A stretch of 64,000 nucleotides of DNA from an uncultured Sphingomonadaceae bacterium (GTDB taxonomy: Bacteria; Pseudomonadota; Alphaproteobacteria; Sphingomonadales; Sphingomonadaceae), in the NCBI GenBank assembly GCA_947488625.1, contig CANKZR010000001.1:310001-374000 (forward strand). The letters are read 5' to 3'. The translations under genes and the position numbers were made by a program. This document shows, piece after piece, positions 51,550 through 60,995 of the stretch (its first letter is position 1; each line of letters begins with the position of its first letter). Below the pieces are notes generated by a model, which saw only the letters and a program-made list of their open reading frames with translations, searched no databases and was not told the origin of the DNA.

Positions 51550-53292
51550 ATGGCGGGCAAGGCGTTAATTCCAAGGTTCGGGTGGCTCAAAACCTATGGT
51601 GGCGGCGGCTTGCTTAAGGATGGGATCGCGGGGCTGATACTGTCCATCCTGCTGGTGCCCCAAGCGATGGCCTACGCCCAGCTCGCCGGTTTGCCGCCTC
51701 AGATGGGCCTTTTTGCCGCGATGACACCGCCGCTGCTCTACGCGGTATTCGGCACCAGCCATTACGTTTCGGTCGGGCCCGTCGCGCTTGTATCGCTGAT
51801 CGTGGCGGAGGCCAGCAGCGGAGCAGGCGATGCAGCGGGCAGCGACGCGATGTCGGTGGTCGCTATCATTGCGATCCAGGTGGGACTGGTGCTGCTGCTG
51901 GTCGGCGCGCTGGGATTGGGACGGCTGGTCAATTTCGTCAGCGAACCGGCGCTGCTGGGTTTCACGGCAGCAGCTGCATTCCTGATTGCAGCCAGTCAGT
52001 TACCCACTTTGCTGGGGCTCGATACGGATCGCGCAGGTAACCTGCCTGCGGCTCTCGGCTCGCTGTGGCAGGCGGTGCCGGATACCAATATGATGACGGC
52101 ATTGATTGGCGGCGCGGTGTTGCTGGCCTTGCTGGTGCTCAATCGCTTCGCGGCACCATTGCTGTGGAAGATGGGCGTGTTTCCGCCCTGGCGGCAGGCC
52201 ATTGCAAAATCTTTGCCGTTGCTGGTCATCATCGGTGCCGCTCTGGTTGCGGCCAATCATGATGGTACCATTCCCACCGTGCAGGCAATCGAGCCGGGAC
52301 TTCCTTCCTTGCCCGCGTTCGGCACGCCCGCCCTGTGGTTGTCCCTGATACCTTCCAGCATGGCGGTCGCTGTTATCGTGTTCGTGACCGCGACTGCCGT
52401 GGCGAAATCGCTGGCGGGGACGGATCGCAGCGATCTGGATACCAGTCGGGAGGCCGTGGCGCTGGGGGCAGGCAACGTGGTTGCCGCGCTGACAGGCGGA
52501 TATGCCGTGGGGGCCAGCCTCAGCCGGTCCGCCCTGGTTGAAGAGAGCGGGGCGCGCTCGTCGATTGCCAGTGTCGTGGCGGCGCTGGTGGTGCTGGCCA
52601 CAATGCTGTTCCTCGCGCCGCTGTTGGCCTATCTGCCGCGCACCGCGCTGGCGGCGCTGGTTATCAGCGCCGTGTTCGGTCTTATCAAGTTGCGTAATAT
52701 TCGCGCGATCTGGCGGCACGACCGGCTGGAAGGCTATATTGTCGCCATCGCCTTCATCGCCACCTTGGCGCTGGGCGTACGACTGGGGCTGGCCATCGGC
52801 GCAGGCATCAGCATCGCCCATTTCCTGTGGTTCTCCTCTGTTCCGCGCGTGACGAGGATTGGCAGCGACGATGGCGGCACGTCATTTCGCTCGGTCGACA
52901 GGGACAATGTGGAAATCATTACCTTGCCCGTGCTCGGTATCCGGATCGATCGCTCCATCTATTTCGGCAATGCCGAATATGTCGAGGAGCGGATTTTCGA
53001 TCTTATCGGACGGCATGAAAGCGAGGAAGTCGAATGTATCGTCCTCGATATGCGATCGGTAAACGGGGTGGATGCCAGCGGTGTCGCCATGCTTCGCCGC
53101 CTGGCAGAAAGGCTGGAACGCGCAGACATGACCGTGCACTTCGCCGAGACGCACGCCCCGGTGCTGGATAGGCTCAAGGCGCTCGACACGACGGTGTGCA
53201 AGTATCACCGCACGGTGGCCGAAGCGGTCAACTCCTGCGGAGTGACCCTGGCCCAGGGCAACGACGGCAAGGTAGGCACCTGGCCTCGCTAG
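51550..53292 (+). CDS. SulP family anion (sulfate) permease with STAS domain
   Basis: The 580-aa protein starts at an ATG preceded by GGAAGG. It has the SulP motif LLKDGIAGLILSILLVPQAMAYAQLAGLPP, about 12 membrane helices and a cytosolic STAS domain (DNVEIITLPVLGIRIDRSIYFGNAEYVEERI, VLDMRSVNGVDASG). Members move sulfate, bicarbonate or dicarboxylates; no neighbouring sulfur genes help, and a carbonic anhydrase is not linked. Confidence 0.9.
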   Translation: MAGKALIPRFGWLKTYGGGGLLKDGIAGLILSILLVPQAMAYAQLAGLPPQMGLFAAMTPPLLYAVFGTSHYVSVGPVALVSLIVAEASSGAGDAAGSDAMSVVAIIAIQVGLVLLLVGALGLGRLVNFVSEPALLGFTAAAAFLIAASQLPTLLGLDTDRAGNLPAALGSLWQAVPDTNMMTALIGGAVLLALLVLNRFAAPLLWKMGVFPPWRQAIAKSLPLLVIIGAALVAANHDGTIPTVQAIEPGLPSLPAFGTPALWLSLIPSSMAVAVIVFVTATAVAKSLAGTDRSDLDTSREAVALGAGNVVAALTGGYAVGASLSRSALVEESGARSSIASVVAALVVLATMLFLAPLLAYLPRTALAALVISAVFGLIKLRNIRAIWRHDRLEGYIVAIAFIATLALGVRLGLAIGAGISIAHFLWFSSVPRVTRIGSDDGGTSFRSVDRDNVEIITLPVLGIRIDRSIYFGNAEYVEERIFDLIGRHESEEVECIVLDMRSVNGVDASGVAMLRRLAERLERADMTVHFAETHAPVLDRLKALDTTVCKYHRTVAEAVNSCGVTLAQGNDGKVGTWPR

Positions 53293-53422
53293 CGACCTGA
53301 CATCCCGCACAGATTGGTTTGAAGCTTTGGCTACGATCTCCGGCCGCAACTGCCGCCGCGGTAAGGTTTCGGTAAACAGATTTCCCGTATGCCCATGAAC
53401 TCAGGCGAAAGGGTATCCCGGC

Positions 53423-53716
53423 ATGGCAACAGGGCTGATTAATCGAGACGATGCAAACGTCGTGCGCGTAAAAGTGCGGGCGAAGACCGGCGGTTCGATC
53501 GATCTGCAGGTGCTGGATATCTCGGCCGGGGGAGCCATGGTGGATTTTCATGGTTCGGCGGCCCGTCCGGGCGAGCGCGTGCTGATTACCCTTCCGGGAC
53601 TTTCAGCCCTGCCGGCCGAACTCGTTTGGACCGAAGATGGTCGCGCAGGCATCGCCTTCGAGGCACCCCTGCACGAAACCGTCCTCGCCCGTCTGGAAGG
53701 AATGATGGGACGCTGA
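53423..53716 (+). CDS. PilZ domain protein (c-di-GMP binding candidate)
   Basis: The 97-aa protein reads INRDDANVVRVKVRAKTGGSIDLQVLDISAGGAMVDFHGS, where the DISAGGAMV stretch matches the PilZ D/N-x-S-x2-G motif; the preceding R-x3-R is only approximated by the N-terminal Arg residues. A GIAFEAPL strand closes the barrel. With a weak R-x3-R, c-di-GMP binding is not certain. Confidence 0.8.
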   Translation: MATGLINRDDANVVRVKVRAKTGGSIDLQVLDISAGGAMVDFHGSAARPGERVLITLPGLSALPAELVWTEDGRAGIAFEAPLHETVLARLEGMMGR

Positions 53717-53766
53717 CCTTGGTCTTGTTGCAGGTATACAAAAACCCGCCAGTCACCACCTGACAA

Positions 53767-54966
53767 TTACTTGCCCGGCGTCTCCAGACCCATATCCTGA
53801 AAGTACCGTTTGATATTGCGTCCGGCCTGCCGAAGCCGCTGCTCGTTTTCCACCATGGCGATACGCACATAGCCCTCGCCGTCTTCACCATAGCCAACGC
53901 CCGGCGCCACGGCGACTTCCGCCTTGGTCAGCAATTGCTTCGAAAATTCGAGGCTGCCCATTTCCTTCAGCGGTTCCGGCAGCGGCGCCCAGGCGAACAT
54001 GCTGGCTGGCGGCGGAGGAATATCCCAGCCGGCGCGGCCGAAGGATTCCACCATCACGTCGCGGCGCTTATGGTAGAGCTTGCGGTTCTTCTCTACGATA
54101 TCCTGCGGCCCGTTCAGTGCGGCGCAGGCTGCGGCCTGGATCGGGGTGAAAGCGCCGTAGTCGATATAGCTTTTGACCCGCGAAAGCGCGGAAATCAGCG
54201 TGGGGTTGCCCACGGCGAAGCCCATGCGCCAGCCGGCCATGGAATAGGTCTTGGAAAGGCTGGTGAATTCCACCGCCACGTCCTTTGCGCCCTTGGCTTG
54301 CAGGATCGAGGGCGTCGGCTTTCCATCGTAGTAGAGTTCCGAATAGGCAAGGTCGGAAAGCAGCCAGACCTTGTGGAATTTCGCCCAGTCCACGAGCTGT
54401 TCGTAAAAGGCGAGATCCACCACTTCGGCGGTGGGATTGCTGGGGTAATTGACCACCAGGATCGTGGGACGCGGGACGGTGAAATTCATCGCCGCTTCCA
54501 GTTCCTCCCAATAGCGCGCATCAGGCGTCGTCGGCACGCTACGTATCGATGCGCCGGCAAGGATGAAGCCGAACGTGTGGATCGGATAGGACGGGTTGGG
54601 CGCAAGAATGGTATCGCCGGGTGCGGTAATGGCCGTGGCAAGGCTGGCGAGCCCTTCCTTGGAGCCGAGGGTTACGACGACCTCGTTCTCGGGATTGATC
54701 TCGACGCCGAACCGGTTCTGGTAATAATTGGCCTGAGCCTTGCGCAGGCCCGGAATGCCCTTGGATTGGGAATAGCCATGGGCATCGCCCTTTTGTGCAA
54801 CTTCGCAAAGCTTGTCGATCACATGCTGCGGAGGCGGCAGGTCGGGGTTTCCCATGCCAAGATCGATGATGTCGCGCCCTTCCGCACGCGCGGCCGCTCG
54901 CATCGCGTTGACTTCGGCGATGACATAGGGCGGTAGGCGCTTGATGCGGTAGAATTGCTGGTCCAT
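53767..54966 (-). CDS. alaC: Class I/II aminotransferase (AlaC/LL-DAP aminotransferase-like)
   Basis: The 399-aa PLP enzyme has DLGMGNPDLPPPQHV, YSQSKGIPGLRKA, NPSYPIHTFGFILAGA, VVNYPSNPTAEV and SLSKTYSMAGWRMGF with the PLP lysine. The pattern fits AlaC-type glutamate-pyruvate aminotransferases often labelled LL-diaminopimelate aminotransferase. It diverges from phaC by 165 bases. The physiological substrate is likely alanine/pyruvate. Confidence 0.88.
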   Translation of the reverse strand: MDQQFYRIKRLPPYVIAEVNAMRAAARAEGRDIIDLGMGNPDLPPPQHVIDKLCEVAQKGDAHGYSQSKGIPGLRKAQANYYQNRFGVEINPENEVVVTLGSKEGLASLATAITAPGDTILAPNPSYPIHTFGFILAGASIRSVPTTPDARYWEELEAAMNFTVPRPTILVVNYPSNPTAEVVDLAFYEQLVDWAKFHKVWLLSDLAYSELYYDGKPTPSILQAKGAKDVAVEFTSLSKTYSMAGWRMGFAVGNPTLISALSRVKSYIDYGAFTPIQAAACAALNGPQDIVEKNRKLYHKRRDVMVESFGRAGWDIPPPPASMFAWAPLPEPLKEMGSLEFSKQLLTKAEVAVAPGVGYGEDGEGYVRIAMVENEQRLRQAGRNIKRYFQDMGLETPGK

Positions 54967-55131
54967 CGGTTCCTTCTCGTAGGCTTGGCCTGCTTGTGGA
55001 ACGGCCTATCTGGCTGAAACAGACGCGCAGCGCAACGCAACTGCGGTTTCCCGGCGAAAATGATCTGTTTGGCGAATGTTCCCCAACAATAGCTGCCAAT
55101 CGGCCCATTCTTGCCTATAAGGGTTGCTGCC

Positions 55132-56994
55132 ATGGCAAATGATTCCAAAAGCGGCCAGGACGCCGCCGACATCTTCACCGAAATGCTGCGCATACAGGGG
55201 CAGGCCGCACGCCAGATGATGCAGGCCGTTTCACAGCCGGCGTCCGATACTGTGCCAGACGAGAACGCCGTCGATGCGATGGGCGATGCAATGGCGCAGT
55301 TTCAGAAGACATGGCTGCAATTCTGGCTTCCGAAGGAAGATCTGGCGGCGCCACCGCTGGCCGATCCTGCAGGCTGGATGGAGGCGATGCGCAAATGGTC
55401 CGCCGCCAACCCGCTGCTGGACACAGAAGCGCAGCAGAAGCTGTGGGCTGACGGAATGCAGTTGTGGCACAACGTGCTGGCCCAATATTCCGACGAGGAT
55501 GCCGCCGCCGAAGCGCAGTTGCCGTTCCGAGATCGCCGCTTTGCCGATCCGGCCTGGCGCCAGCAACCGGTTTTTGCCCTGATCCATCAGACCTACCTGT
55601 TGTTTGCAGAGCGCATTGGCGAAAGCGTGGATAGCGCCGAGGGTCTTTCGGACAAGGACCGCGAGAACCTGCGATTTGCGTCGAAGAGCGTTCTGGATGC
55701 CATGAGCCCGGCGAACTATCCGCTGATGAACCCCGTCGTGCTGGAACGCACGATGGAGACAGGGGGCGAGAACCTGGTGCGCGGGCTGGAACGGCTGACG
55801 CATGACCTGGAAAAAGGGCAGCTGACCCACACCGACACCAGCAAGTTCAAGTTGGGCGAGAACATCGCCACCACGCCGGGCAAGGTAATCTACGAGACCG
55901 ATCTTTTTCAGATCATCCACTATACGCCCACCACCCGGCAAGTGATGGAAACCCCGCTGCTGATCTTTCCGCCGTGGATCAACCGTTTCTACATCCTCGA
56001 TCTCAGCGCGAAGAAGAGCTTTGTGCGCTGGGCGGTAGAGCAAGGAATTTCCGTGTTGCTGGTCAGCTGGCGATCGGCGGACGAAAGCATGGCGGATGTG
56101 GAATGGGACGATTATATCCGCGCCCAGATCGAGGCGATCGACGTGGTGCGTGAACGCCTGCAGGTGCCCAGTGTGCATACCATTGGCTATTGCGTGGCTG
56201 GCACGACGCTGGCCGCCACGCTGGCTGTGCTGGCCCGGCGCGGTGAAGCGGACAGGGTTCGTAGCGCCACGTTCTTCACAGCGCAGGTGGATTTCGAACA
56301 CGCGGGCGATCTCAAACTGTTTATCGACGAGGGGAAGCTGGAATTCATCCGCCAGGCCAGCAAGGGCGGCTATCTGGATGGACGATACCTTGCCGCTGCG
56401 TTCAACATGCTACGCGGCAGCGATCTGATCTGGAACTACGTGGTGAACCACTATCTCCTGGGTGAGGATTATCCGGCGTTCGATCTGTTGTTCTGGAACG
56501 GCGATGTCACGAACCTGCCGGCAAAATGGCATTCGGCGTACCTGCAAGATCTCTATCGCGACAACCTGCTGGTACAGCCCGATGTGCTGAGCGCCGACGG
56601 AACTGCCATCGACCTTCGCCGGATAAAGGTGCCCACATACATCCAGGCAGGGCGTGAGGATCATATCGCGCCAGCTGAAAGCGTGTTCAAGGCGCTGGAT
56701 CACTTCGGTGGCTCCAATCGCTTCGTCTTGGCGGGCAGCGGCCATATAGCCGGGGTCGTAAATCCGCCCGCTGCGGGCAAATATCAGTACTGGACCAACG
56801 ATGGCGAATTCGCCTCGCTCGAGGAATTCGTCGCGGGCGCTACGGAACATCCCGGAAGCTGGTGGCCAGATTGGCTGCGGTGGCTGGAATCGCAGGATGA
56901 AAACCGTGTCGCTGCGACCGGGCGGCGCAAGCCCGGCAGCAAGACGAACCCGGCGCTGGAGGACGCACCTGGCCGCTATGTCATGATGCGCTGA
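55132..56994 (+). CDS. phaC: Class I poly(3-hydroxyalkanoate) synthase
   Basis: The 620-aa enzyme polymerises (R)-3-hydroxyacyl-CoA on PHA granules. The alpha/beta hydrolase core has the lipase-like box G352-Y-C354-V-A-G357; the usual first Gly after V is Ala, a variant I associate with other alphaproteobacterial PhaCs. Asp and His partners lie in the AGREDHIAPAES and GSGHIAGVVNPP segments. An N-terminal 200-residue domain (FQKTWLQFWLP) precedes it. ATG 55132 is chosen over an in-frame TTG at 55111. The phasin gene follows downstream with its own promoter. Confidence 0.94.
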   Translation: MANDSKSGQDAADIFTEMLRIQGQAARQMMQAVSQPASDTVPDENAVDAMGDAMAQFQKTWLQFWLPKEDLAAPPLADPAGWMEAMRKWSAANPLLDTEAQQKLWADGMQLWHNVLAQYSDEDAAAEAQLPFRDRRFADPAWRQQPVFALIHQTYLLFAERIGESVDSAEGLSDKDRENLRFASKSVLDAMSPANYPLMNPVVLERTMETGGENLVRGLERLTHDLEKGQLTHTDTSKFKLGENIATTPGKVIYETDLFQIIHYTPTTRQVMETPLLIFPPWINRFYILDLSAKKSFVRWAVEQGISVLLVSWRSADESMADVEWDDYIRAQIEAIDVVRERLQVPSVHTIGYCVAGTTLAATLAVLARRGEADRVRSATFFTAQVDFEHAGDLKLFIDEGKLEFIRQASKGGYLDGRYLAAAFNMLRGSDLIWNYVVNHYLLGEDYPAFDLLFWNGDVTNLPAKWHSAYLQDLYRDNLLVQPDVLSADGTAIDLRRIKVPTYIQAGREDHIAPAESVFKALDHFGGSNRFVLAGSGHIAGVVNPPAAGKYQYWTNDGEFASLEEFVAGATEHPGSWWPDWLRWLESQDENRVAATGRRKPGSKTNPALEDAPGRYVMMR

Positions 56995-57036
56995 TGTCCA
57001 GCAATACCGGCTCTCAGATCCTCGACCAGCGCGCTT

Positions 57037-57096
57037 TTGTGCAGTGCACCATTTTTCCTTGACTTCGCGTCTGCAGCATCTTATTTGTGCACTGCA
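57037..57096 (+). promoter_or_regulatory. Phasin promoter with paired TTGTGCA(G/C)TGCA sites
   Basis: TTGACT (57059-57064), a 17-base spacer and TATTTG (57082-57087) form a sigma-70-like promoter. It is flanked by TTGTGCAGTGCA (57037-57048) and TTGTGCACTGCA (57085-57096), near-identical copies; the second overlaps the -10. This resembles the TGC/GCA-rich sites of PhaR-type repressors, which respond to PHA. Confidence 0.6.
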
Positions 57097-57154
57097 ACAA
57101 GAAGTCGCGAATGCTTTGCGGCTTCACTGACGCGAAGGATTTAAGCGAGGAACT

Positions 57155-57946
57155 ATGGCAGAAACCACCTCCACACCAGACAGCAGCGCCGAGAAGGCAC
57201 CGGCTGCGCCTGCGGAAGCCAAGGCTGTCGAAGCCAGTCCCGCAAAGACCATGCCTGCTCCGGCTGCCGACAAGGCGCCAGTTAAGAACGCGGGTTCGGT
57301 CAAGAAGAATCCCGCAGTCGCGAAAAAGCCGGTCGCCAAGAAGGCCAAGGCCAAGAAGACTGCCGCGCGAAAGGCGCCCGTCCGCAAGTCGGTTACCAGG
57401 AGATCTCCTGCCAAGTCTCCGGCCAAGGCCCCGATCGCTGCCAGCGTAAAAGCAGACAATAACCAACCAAGCGTTTCCCAGTTGAAGGAAAAAATCATGG
57501 CTACCCAGAACACCGATTACACAGCTCCCATCGCCAACATGATGTCCGGCGCTGTCAACGAATTCCAGTCGCGTTCGCAGGCTGCTTACGAGAAGAGCAC
57601 GGAAGCGATGTCGGAAATGACCGATTTCGCCAAGGGCAATGTTGAAGCCGTCGTGCAGAGCGGCAAGGTTTTTGCCGAAGGCGTGCAGGGCATGGGCCAG
57701 ACCATCGCCGATGAGGCGAAGACGGCCTACGAAACCACGACTGCCGACATCCAGGAAATGGCCAGCGTGAAGAGCCCTACCGAGCTGTTCCAGCTGCAGG
57801 GCAAGATCATGCGTCGTAATTTCGATGCGATGATCGCCACCGCGACCAAGAACACGGACGCCACGATGAAGCTGGCGAACGAAGTTGTGGCACCGATGTC
57901 GGCGCGCGTCAGCGTTGCCAGCGAAAAGATGTCGAAGATCGCCTAA
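57155..57946 (+). CDS. Phasin with histone-H1-like Lys/Ala/Pro-rich N-terminus
   Basis: Residues 1-105 are low-complexity Ala/Lys/Pro (KKPVAKKAKAKKTAARKAP), like the DNA-binding tails of PhaF-type phasins but at the N-terminus. Residues 115-263 form the amphipathic helical phasin domain (MMSGAVNEFQSRSQAAYEKS, SPTELFQLQGKIMRRNFDAM). Phasins coat PHA granules. AAGGA (57485-57489) sits seven bases before an internal ATG (57497), so a short phasin without the tail may also be made. Confidence 0.88.
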   Translation: MAETTSTPDSSAEKAPAAPAEAKAVEASPAKTMPAPAADKAPVKNAGSVKKNPAVAKKPVAKKAKAKKTAARKAPVRKSVTRRSPAKSPAKAPIAASVKADNNQPSVSQLKEKIMATQNTDYTAPIANMMSGAVNEFQSRSQAAYEKSTEAMSEMTDFAKGNVEAVVQSGKVFAEGVQGMGQTIADEAKTAYETTTADIQEMASVKSPTELFQLQGKIMRRNFDAMIATATKNTDATMKLANEVVAPMSARVSVASEKMSKIA

Positions 57947-57964
57947 GCGGCAATCGACAACTAT

Positions 57965-58031
57965 CGGTCGCCGCACTCTCCTCTTCCAAGGCGACCGTTT
58001 GACGGGCCGGGCAGTCTTACTGCCCGGCCCG
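57965..58031 (+). terminator. Tandem hairpins downstream of the phasin gene
   Basis: CGGTCGCC/GGCGACCG (57965-57972, 57990-57997) is followed by TTT, then a 13-bp perfect stem CGGGCCGGGCAGT with its complement (58003-58031) around CTT. Neither has a long T-run, so termination may be partial. Confidence 0.65.
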
Positions 58032-58137
58032 AATGCTGTCTGCCGCAGGCATTCTGCGATTAACCGGGCCTGCTAGCGGGAATTTGTGCGAAACCGGACT
58101 TGCAGCCAGCGCATTCGTTACGATATTCGCGGACTGA

Positions 58138-58524
58138 ATGACCGAGACTGACATCTTCCTAACCGCCGCTGGCTGGTCCATTGTTGCCGCCGATGAGGAT
58201 GGCGACGATCCTGCGGGAGGCGAAGGCGAGGGGCAGACCGGCGTCGCCACCAAGACCCGTGCCAAGCCAAAGAAGCCCAGTCAGTACAAGGTGCTGATGC
58301 TGAACGACGATTACACGCCGATGGAATTCGTGGTGATGGTGTTGAAGCGCTTCTTTCGCATGGATCTGGAACAGGCCACGCGGGTCATGCTGCAGGTCCA
58401 CCAGCGCGGCGTAGGGGTGTGCGGTATCTTCCCTTACGAGGTTGCCGAGACGAAAGTGAATCAGGTGATGGACTTCGCGCGCGAGCATCAGCATCCGCTG
58501 CAATGCACGTTGGAAAAGGCCTGA
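58138..58524 (+). CDS. clpS: ATP-dependent Clp protease adaptor ClpS
   Basis: The 128-aa protein has the ClpS core [24 protein letters not shown], then [41 protein letters not shown]. It delivers N-degron substrates to ClpAP. The N-terminal 45 residues are acidic then basic and poorly ordered. clpA is not adjacent in the window. Confidence 0.94.
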   Translation: MTETDIFLTAAGWSIVAADEDGDDPAGGEGEGQTGVATKTRAKPKKPSQYKVLMLNDDYTPMEFVVMVLKRFFRMDLEQATRVMLQVHQRGVGVCGIFPYEVAETKVNQVMDFAREHQHPLQCTLEKA

Positions 58525-58570
58525 CCTGGACCAAATCCCCTCCGGTTTGAAACAAATCGGGGCATGACCG

Positions 58571-59908
58571 ATGCGCTTTTTGTCGCTAAGGCGCAGGGCA
58601 ACTAATTTCCCCGCAGCGTCAAGACGGCTATCCGAAACACCCGTGTCCCGCTTCATCACCGCCACAGACCGATACATCTTCCGGCTCGTTCTCGTGCCGA
58701 TGATCGGCGTATTCGTGCTGGCGGCCAGCTTGCTGTTGCTGGAAAAGATGCTGCGCCTCTTCGATTTCGTCAGCGTGGAAGGCGGACCGATCGGCATCGT
58801 TTTCGAGATGCTGGTGAACCTGGTGCCCGAATATGCCGGACTGGCGATTCCCTTGGGGCTGATGCTGGGCATACTGTTTGCTTTCCGCAAGCTGGCGATT
58901 TCCAGCGAGCTGGACGTAATGCGGGCCGTGGGATGGTCGTATACGCGTCTGTTGCGAGTACCCTTTCTCATCACTCTGGCGCTGGTCGCCCTGAATTTTG
59001 CCATCGTCGGCTTCATCCAGCCACAGGCGCGCTTCGCCTATGAAGAGATGGAGTTCGAACTGCGCTCCGGTGCGCTTGGCGCATCGATCAAGGTGGGCGA
59101 ATTCAACACCATCGAAGACAGTATGGCGCTGCGTATAGAAGGCAGTGAGGACGATGGGCGCCAGTTGCTGGGAGTTTTTGCCCGCATCGCCGACAACGAC
59201 GGACAGGTTCTTTCCATCTCGGCGCGCGAAGGACGGTTCCTGGCCAATCGCGAAGATCGCAATACCATCATCCTGCGGTTGGTTGACGGCGTGATCGTGC
59301 ATGACGTTGCCAACGGCAGTCCCCGCGTGTTGAGCTTCAGCCAGCATGACCTGCCGATTGATCTGCCCGCCATCGAACAGTTTCGCGATCGCGGAGAGGA
59401 TGAGCGGGAATACAAGTTGCCCGAATTGCTGGAAGTCGGATGGAGTTCGGAAAGCACTGCGGATGAGCGTGTCGGAAGTCAGGCCAACTTTAACTATCGC
59501 ATGGTCGAGGTGGTGATGATGCTGATGCTGCCCTTCCTCTCTGTTGCCCTGGGTGTGCCGCCAAAACGCAGCACCTCGGCGCTTGGCGTGTTTCTCTCCA
59601 TCGTGATCGTCGTCGCCTATCACAAGATCAACCAGTACGGCGCCGAGGTCGCGGAGATCGGGCGTATCGATCCCTTCCTTGCGCTGTGGGGACCTTTTGC
59701 GGTGCTGTTCGCTCTGATTGCCTACATGTACTACCAGGTTGCCTTCGTGCCTGGCGGACAGGCAATCGGTTTCCTAGAGAGCTTCTATTCCAAGATCGCG
59801 CGTCGCCTGAAGAAACTGGTCGGGCGCGAAAAGCTGCGCGGACTGGTTCCTGAGCAGGACCTGCAAATGCAGGGCGAGGAACAGGGGGCCGCGCCGCATG
59901 CTGCTTGA
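58571..59908 (+). CDS. lptF: LPS export ABC transporter permease LptF
   Basis: The 445-aa inner-membrane protein has the YjgP/YjgQ layout: DRYIFRLVLVPMIGVFVLAASLLLLEKML first helix, two more helices, a large periplasmic jellyroll (about residues 155-320) and three C-terminal helices (MVEVVMMLMLPFLSVALGVPPKRS). It pairs with LptG and LptB to extract LPS. An unusually basic N-terminus of about 24 residues precedes the domain; a GTG at 58643 may be the true start. Confidence 0.9.
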   Translation: MRFLSLRRRATNFPAASRRLSETPVSRFITATDRYIFRLVLVPMIGVFVLAASLLLLEKMLRLFDFVSVEGGPIGIVFEMLVNLVPEYAGLAIPLGLMLGILFAFRKLAISSELDVMRAVGWSYTRLLRVPFLITLALVALNFAIVGFIQPQARFAYEEMEFELRSGALGASIKVGEFNTIEDSMALRIEGSEDDGRQLLGVFARIADNDGQVLSISAREGRFLANREDRNTIILRLVDGVIVHDVANGSPRVLSFSQHDLPIDLPAIEQFRDRGEDEREYKLPELLEVGWSSESTADERVGSQANFNYRMVEVVMMLMLPFLSVALGVPPKRSTSALGVFLSIVIVVAYHKINQYGAEVAEIGRIDPFLALWGPFAVLFALIAYMYYQVAFVPGGQAIGFLESFYSKIARRLKKLVGREKLRGLVPEQDLQMQGEEQGAAPHAA

Positions 59909-60995
59909 TTTCTTTCCGTCGCGCACACTCACCATCTACCTGGCGAAGATGTTCGCAGTTCGCATCGTGGCCGTCCTGGCGATGCTGGTGCTGGTGCTGC
60001 TGATGCTGGACCTTCTGGGCAAGACGGGCGACATCTTGGCGGCTGAAGGCAATACCAACGCCGAGGTCTGGCTGTATGCGTCACTGCGCGCGCCGCAGCT
60101 GGTGGCGCGTTTCCTGCCCTATTCCGTGCTGCTCGCCACGATCATCACGCTTGCGGGAATGAACCAGAACTCGGAAGTAATCTCTATGAAGGCGGCGGGT
60201 ATGTCCGCCCACCAGATCCTGGCGCCGCTGCTGCTGATAGGGCTGGTGGTTGCAGCCATATCCTTCGTGTTCAACGAACGCATCGTTACCCGCGCCACCG
60301 CTACTCTGAAGGCATGGGAAAACGTGGAATACGCCGCAATTCCCGAAGATCGCGAGGCGCGCGCCAATGTCTATTTCAACGATGGAAACGACGTGCTGCT
60401 GGGCGGCACGCTGACGGGGCGTGGCGACCAGTCGGTGCTGACCGATGTGACCTTTTACGAGCGTGATGCAGGCGGCATGATCACTCGCCAGATTACCGCC
60501 GACCGCGCCACCTTTGCCGCGCCCGGCTGGCGACTGGAAGACGCCACCAGTTTCAACGTGGCCACAGCCAATGCGCAGCAACTGGATAGCGTCACCGTGG
60601 CGGAAGGGGTGGAGATTGCGCAGGTCGAATTGCGCCGGGTAGACCCGGACGGACAACCTTTGGGTGAGCTATCGGAAAGCATAGCGGCACTGCAGGGCGC
60701 GGATCGCCGCACCGGAGAGCTCGAGGCCAAGTGGTGGCACAAGATTTCCGGCCCGCTGTCCGCCGTGCTGATGCCACTGCTGGGTGCGGTTGCGGGTTTC
60801 GGACTTGCGCGTTCGGGGAAGCTGTTCCAGCGCGCGGTAATCGGAATGGCGCTGGGATTCGCCTATTTCGTGGTCGACAACGCTGCGCTGGCAATGGGTA
60901 GTTTCGGAGGTTACCCGCCCTTGCTGGCGGCCTGGGCACCGTTCTTCCTGTTCCTGCTGGTGGGTGAGACGGTGCTGGTCCGGACGGAGGAATGA
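59898..60995 (+). CDS. lptG: LPS export ABC transporter permease LptG
   Basis: The 365-aa partner of LptF starts RTLTIYLAKMFAVRIVAVLAMLVLVLLMLDLLG and shows the family's NSEVISMKAAGMS coupling helix, a beta-jellyroll middle and helices ending GETVLVRTEE. It overlaps lptF by 11 bases and the GNAT gene by four. Confidence 0.92.
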   Translation: MLLDFFPSRTLTIYLAKMFAVRIVAVLAMLVLVLLMLDLLGKTGDILAAEGNTNAEVWLYASLRAPQLVARFLPYSVLLATIITLAGMNQNSEVISMKAAGMSAHQILAPLLLIGLVVAAISFVFNERIVTRATATLKAWENVEYAAIPEDREARANVYFNDGNDVLLGGTLTGRGDQSVLTDVTFYERDAGGMITRQITADRATFAAPGWRLEDATSFNVATANAQQLDSVTVAEGVEIAQVELRRVDPDGQPLGELSESIAALQGADRRTGELEAKWWHKISGPLSAVLMPLLGAVAGFGLARSGKLFQRAVIGMALGFAYFVVDNAALAMGSFGGYPPLLAAWAPFFLFLLVGETVLVRTEE

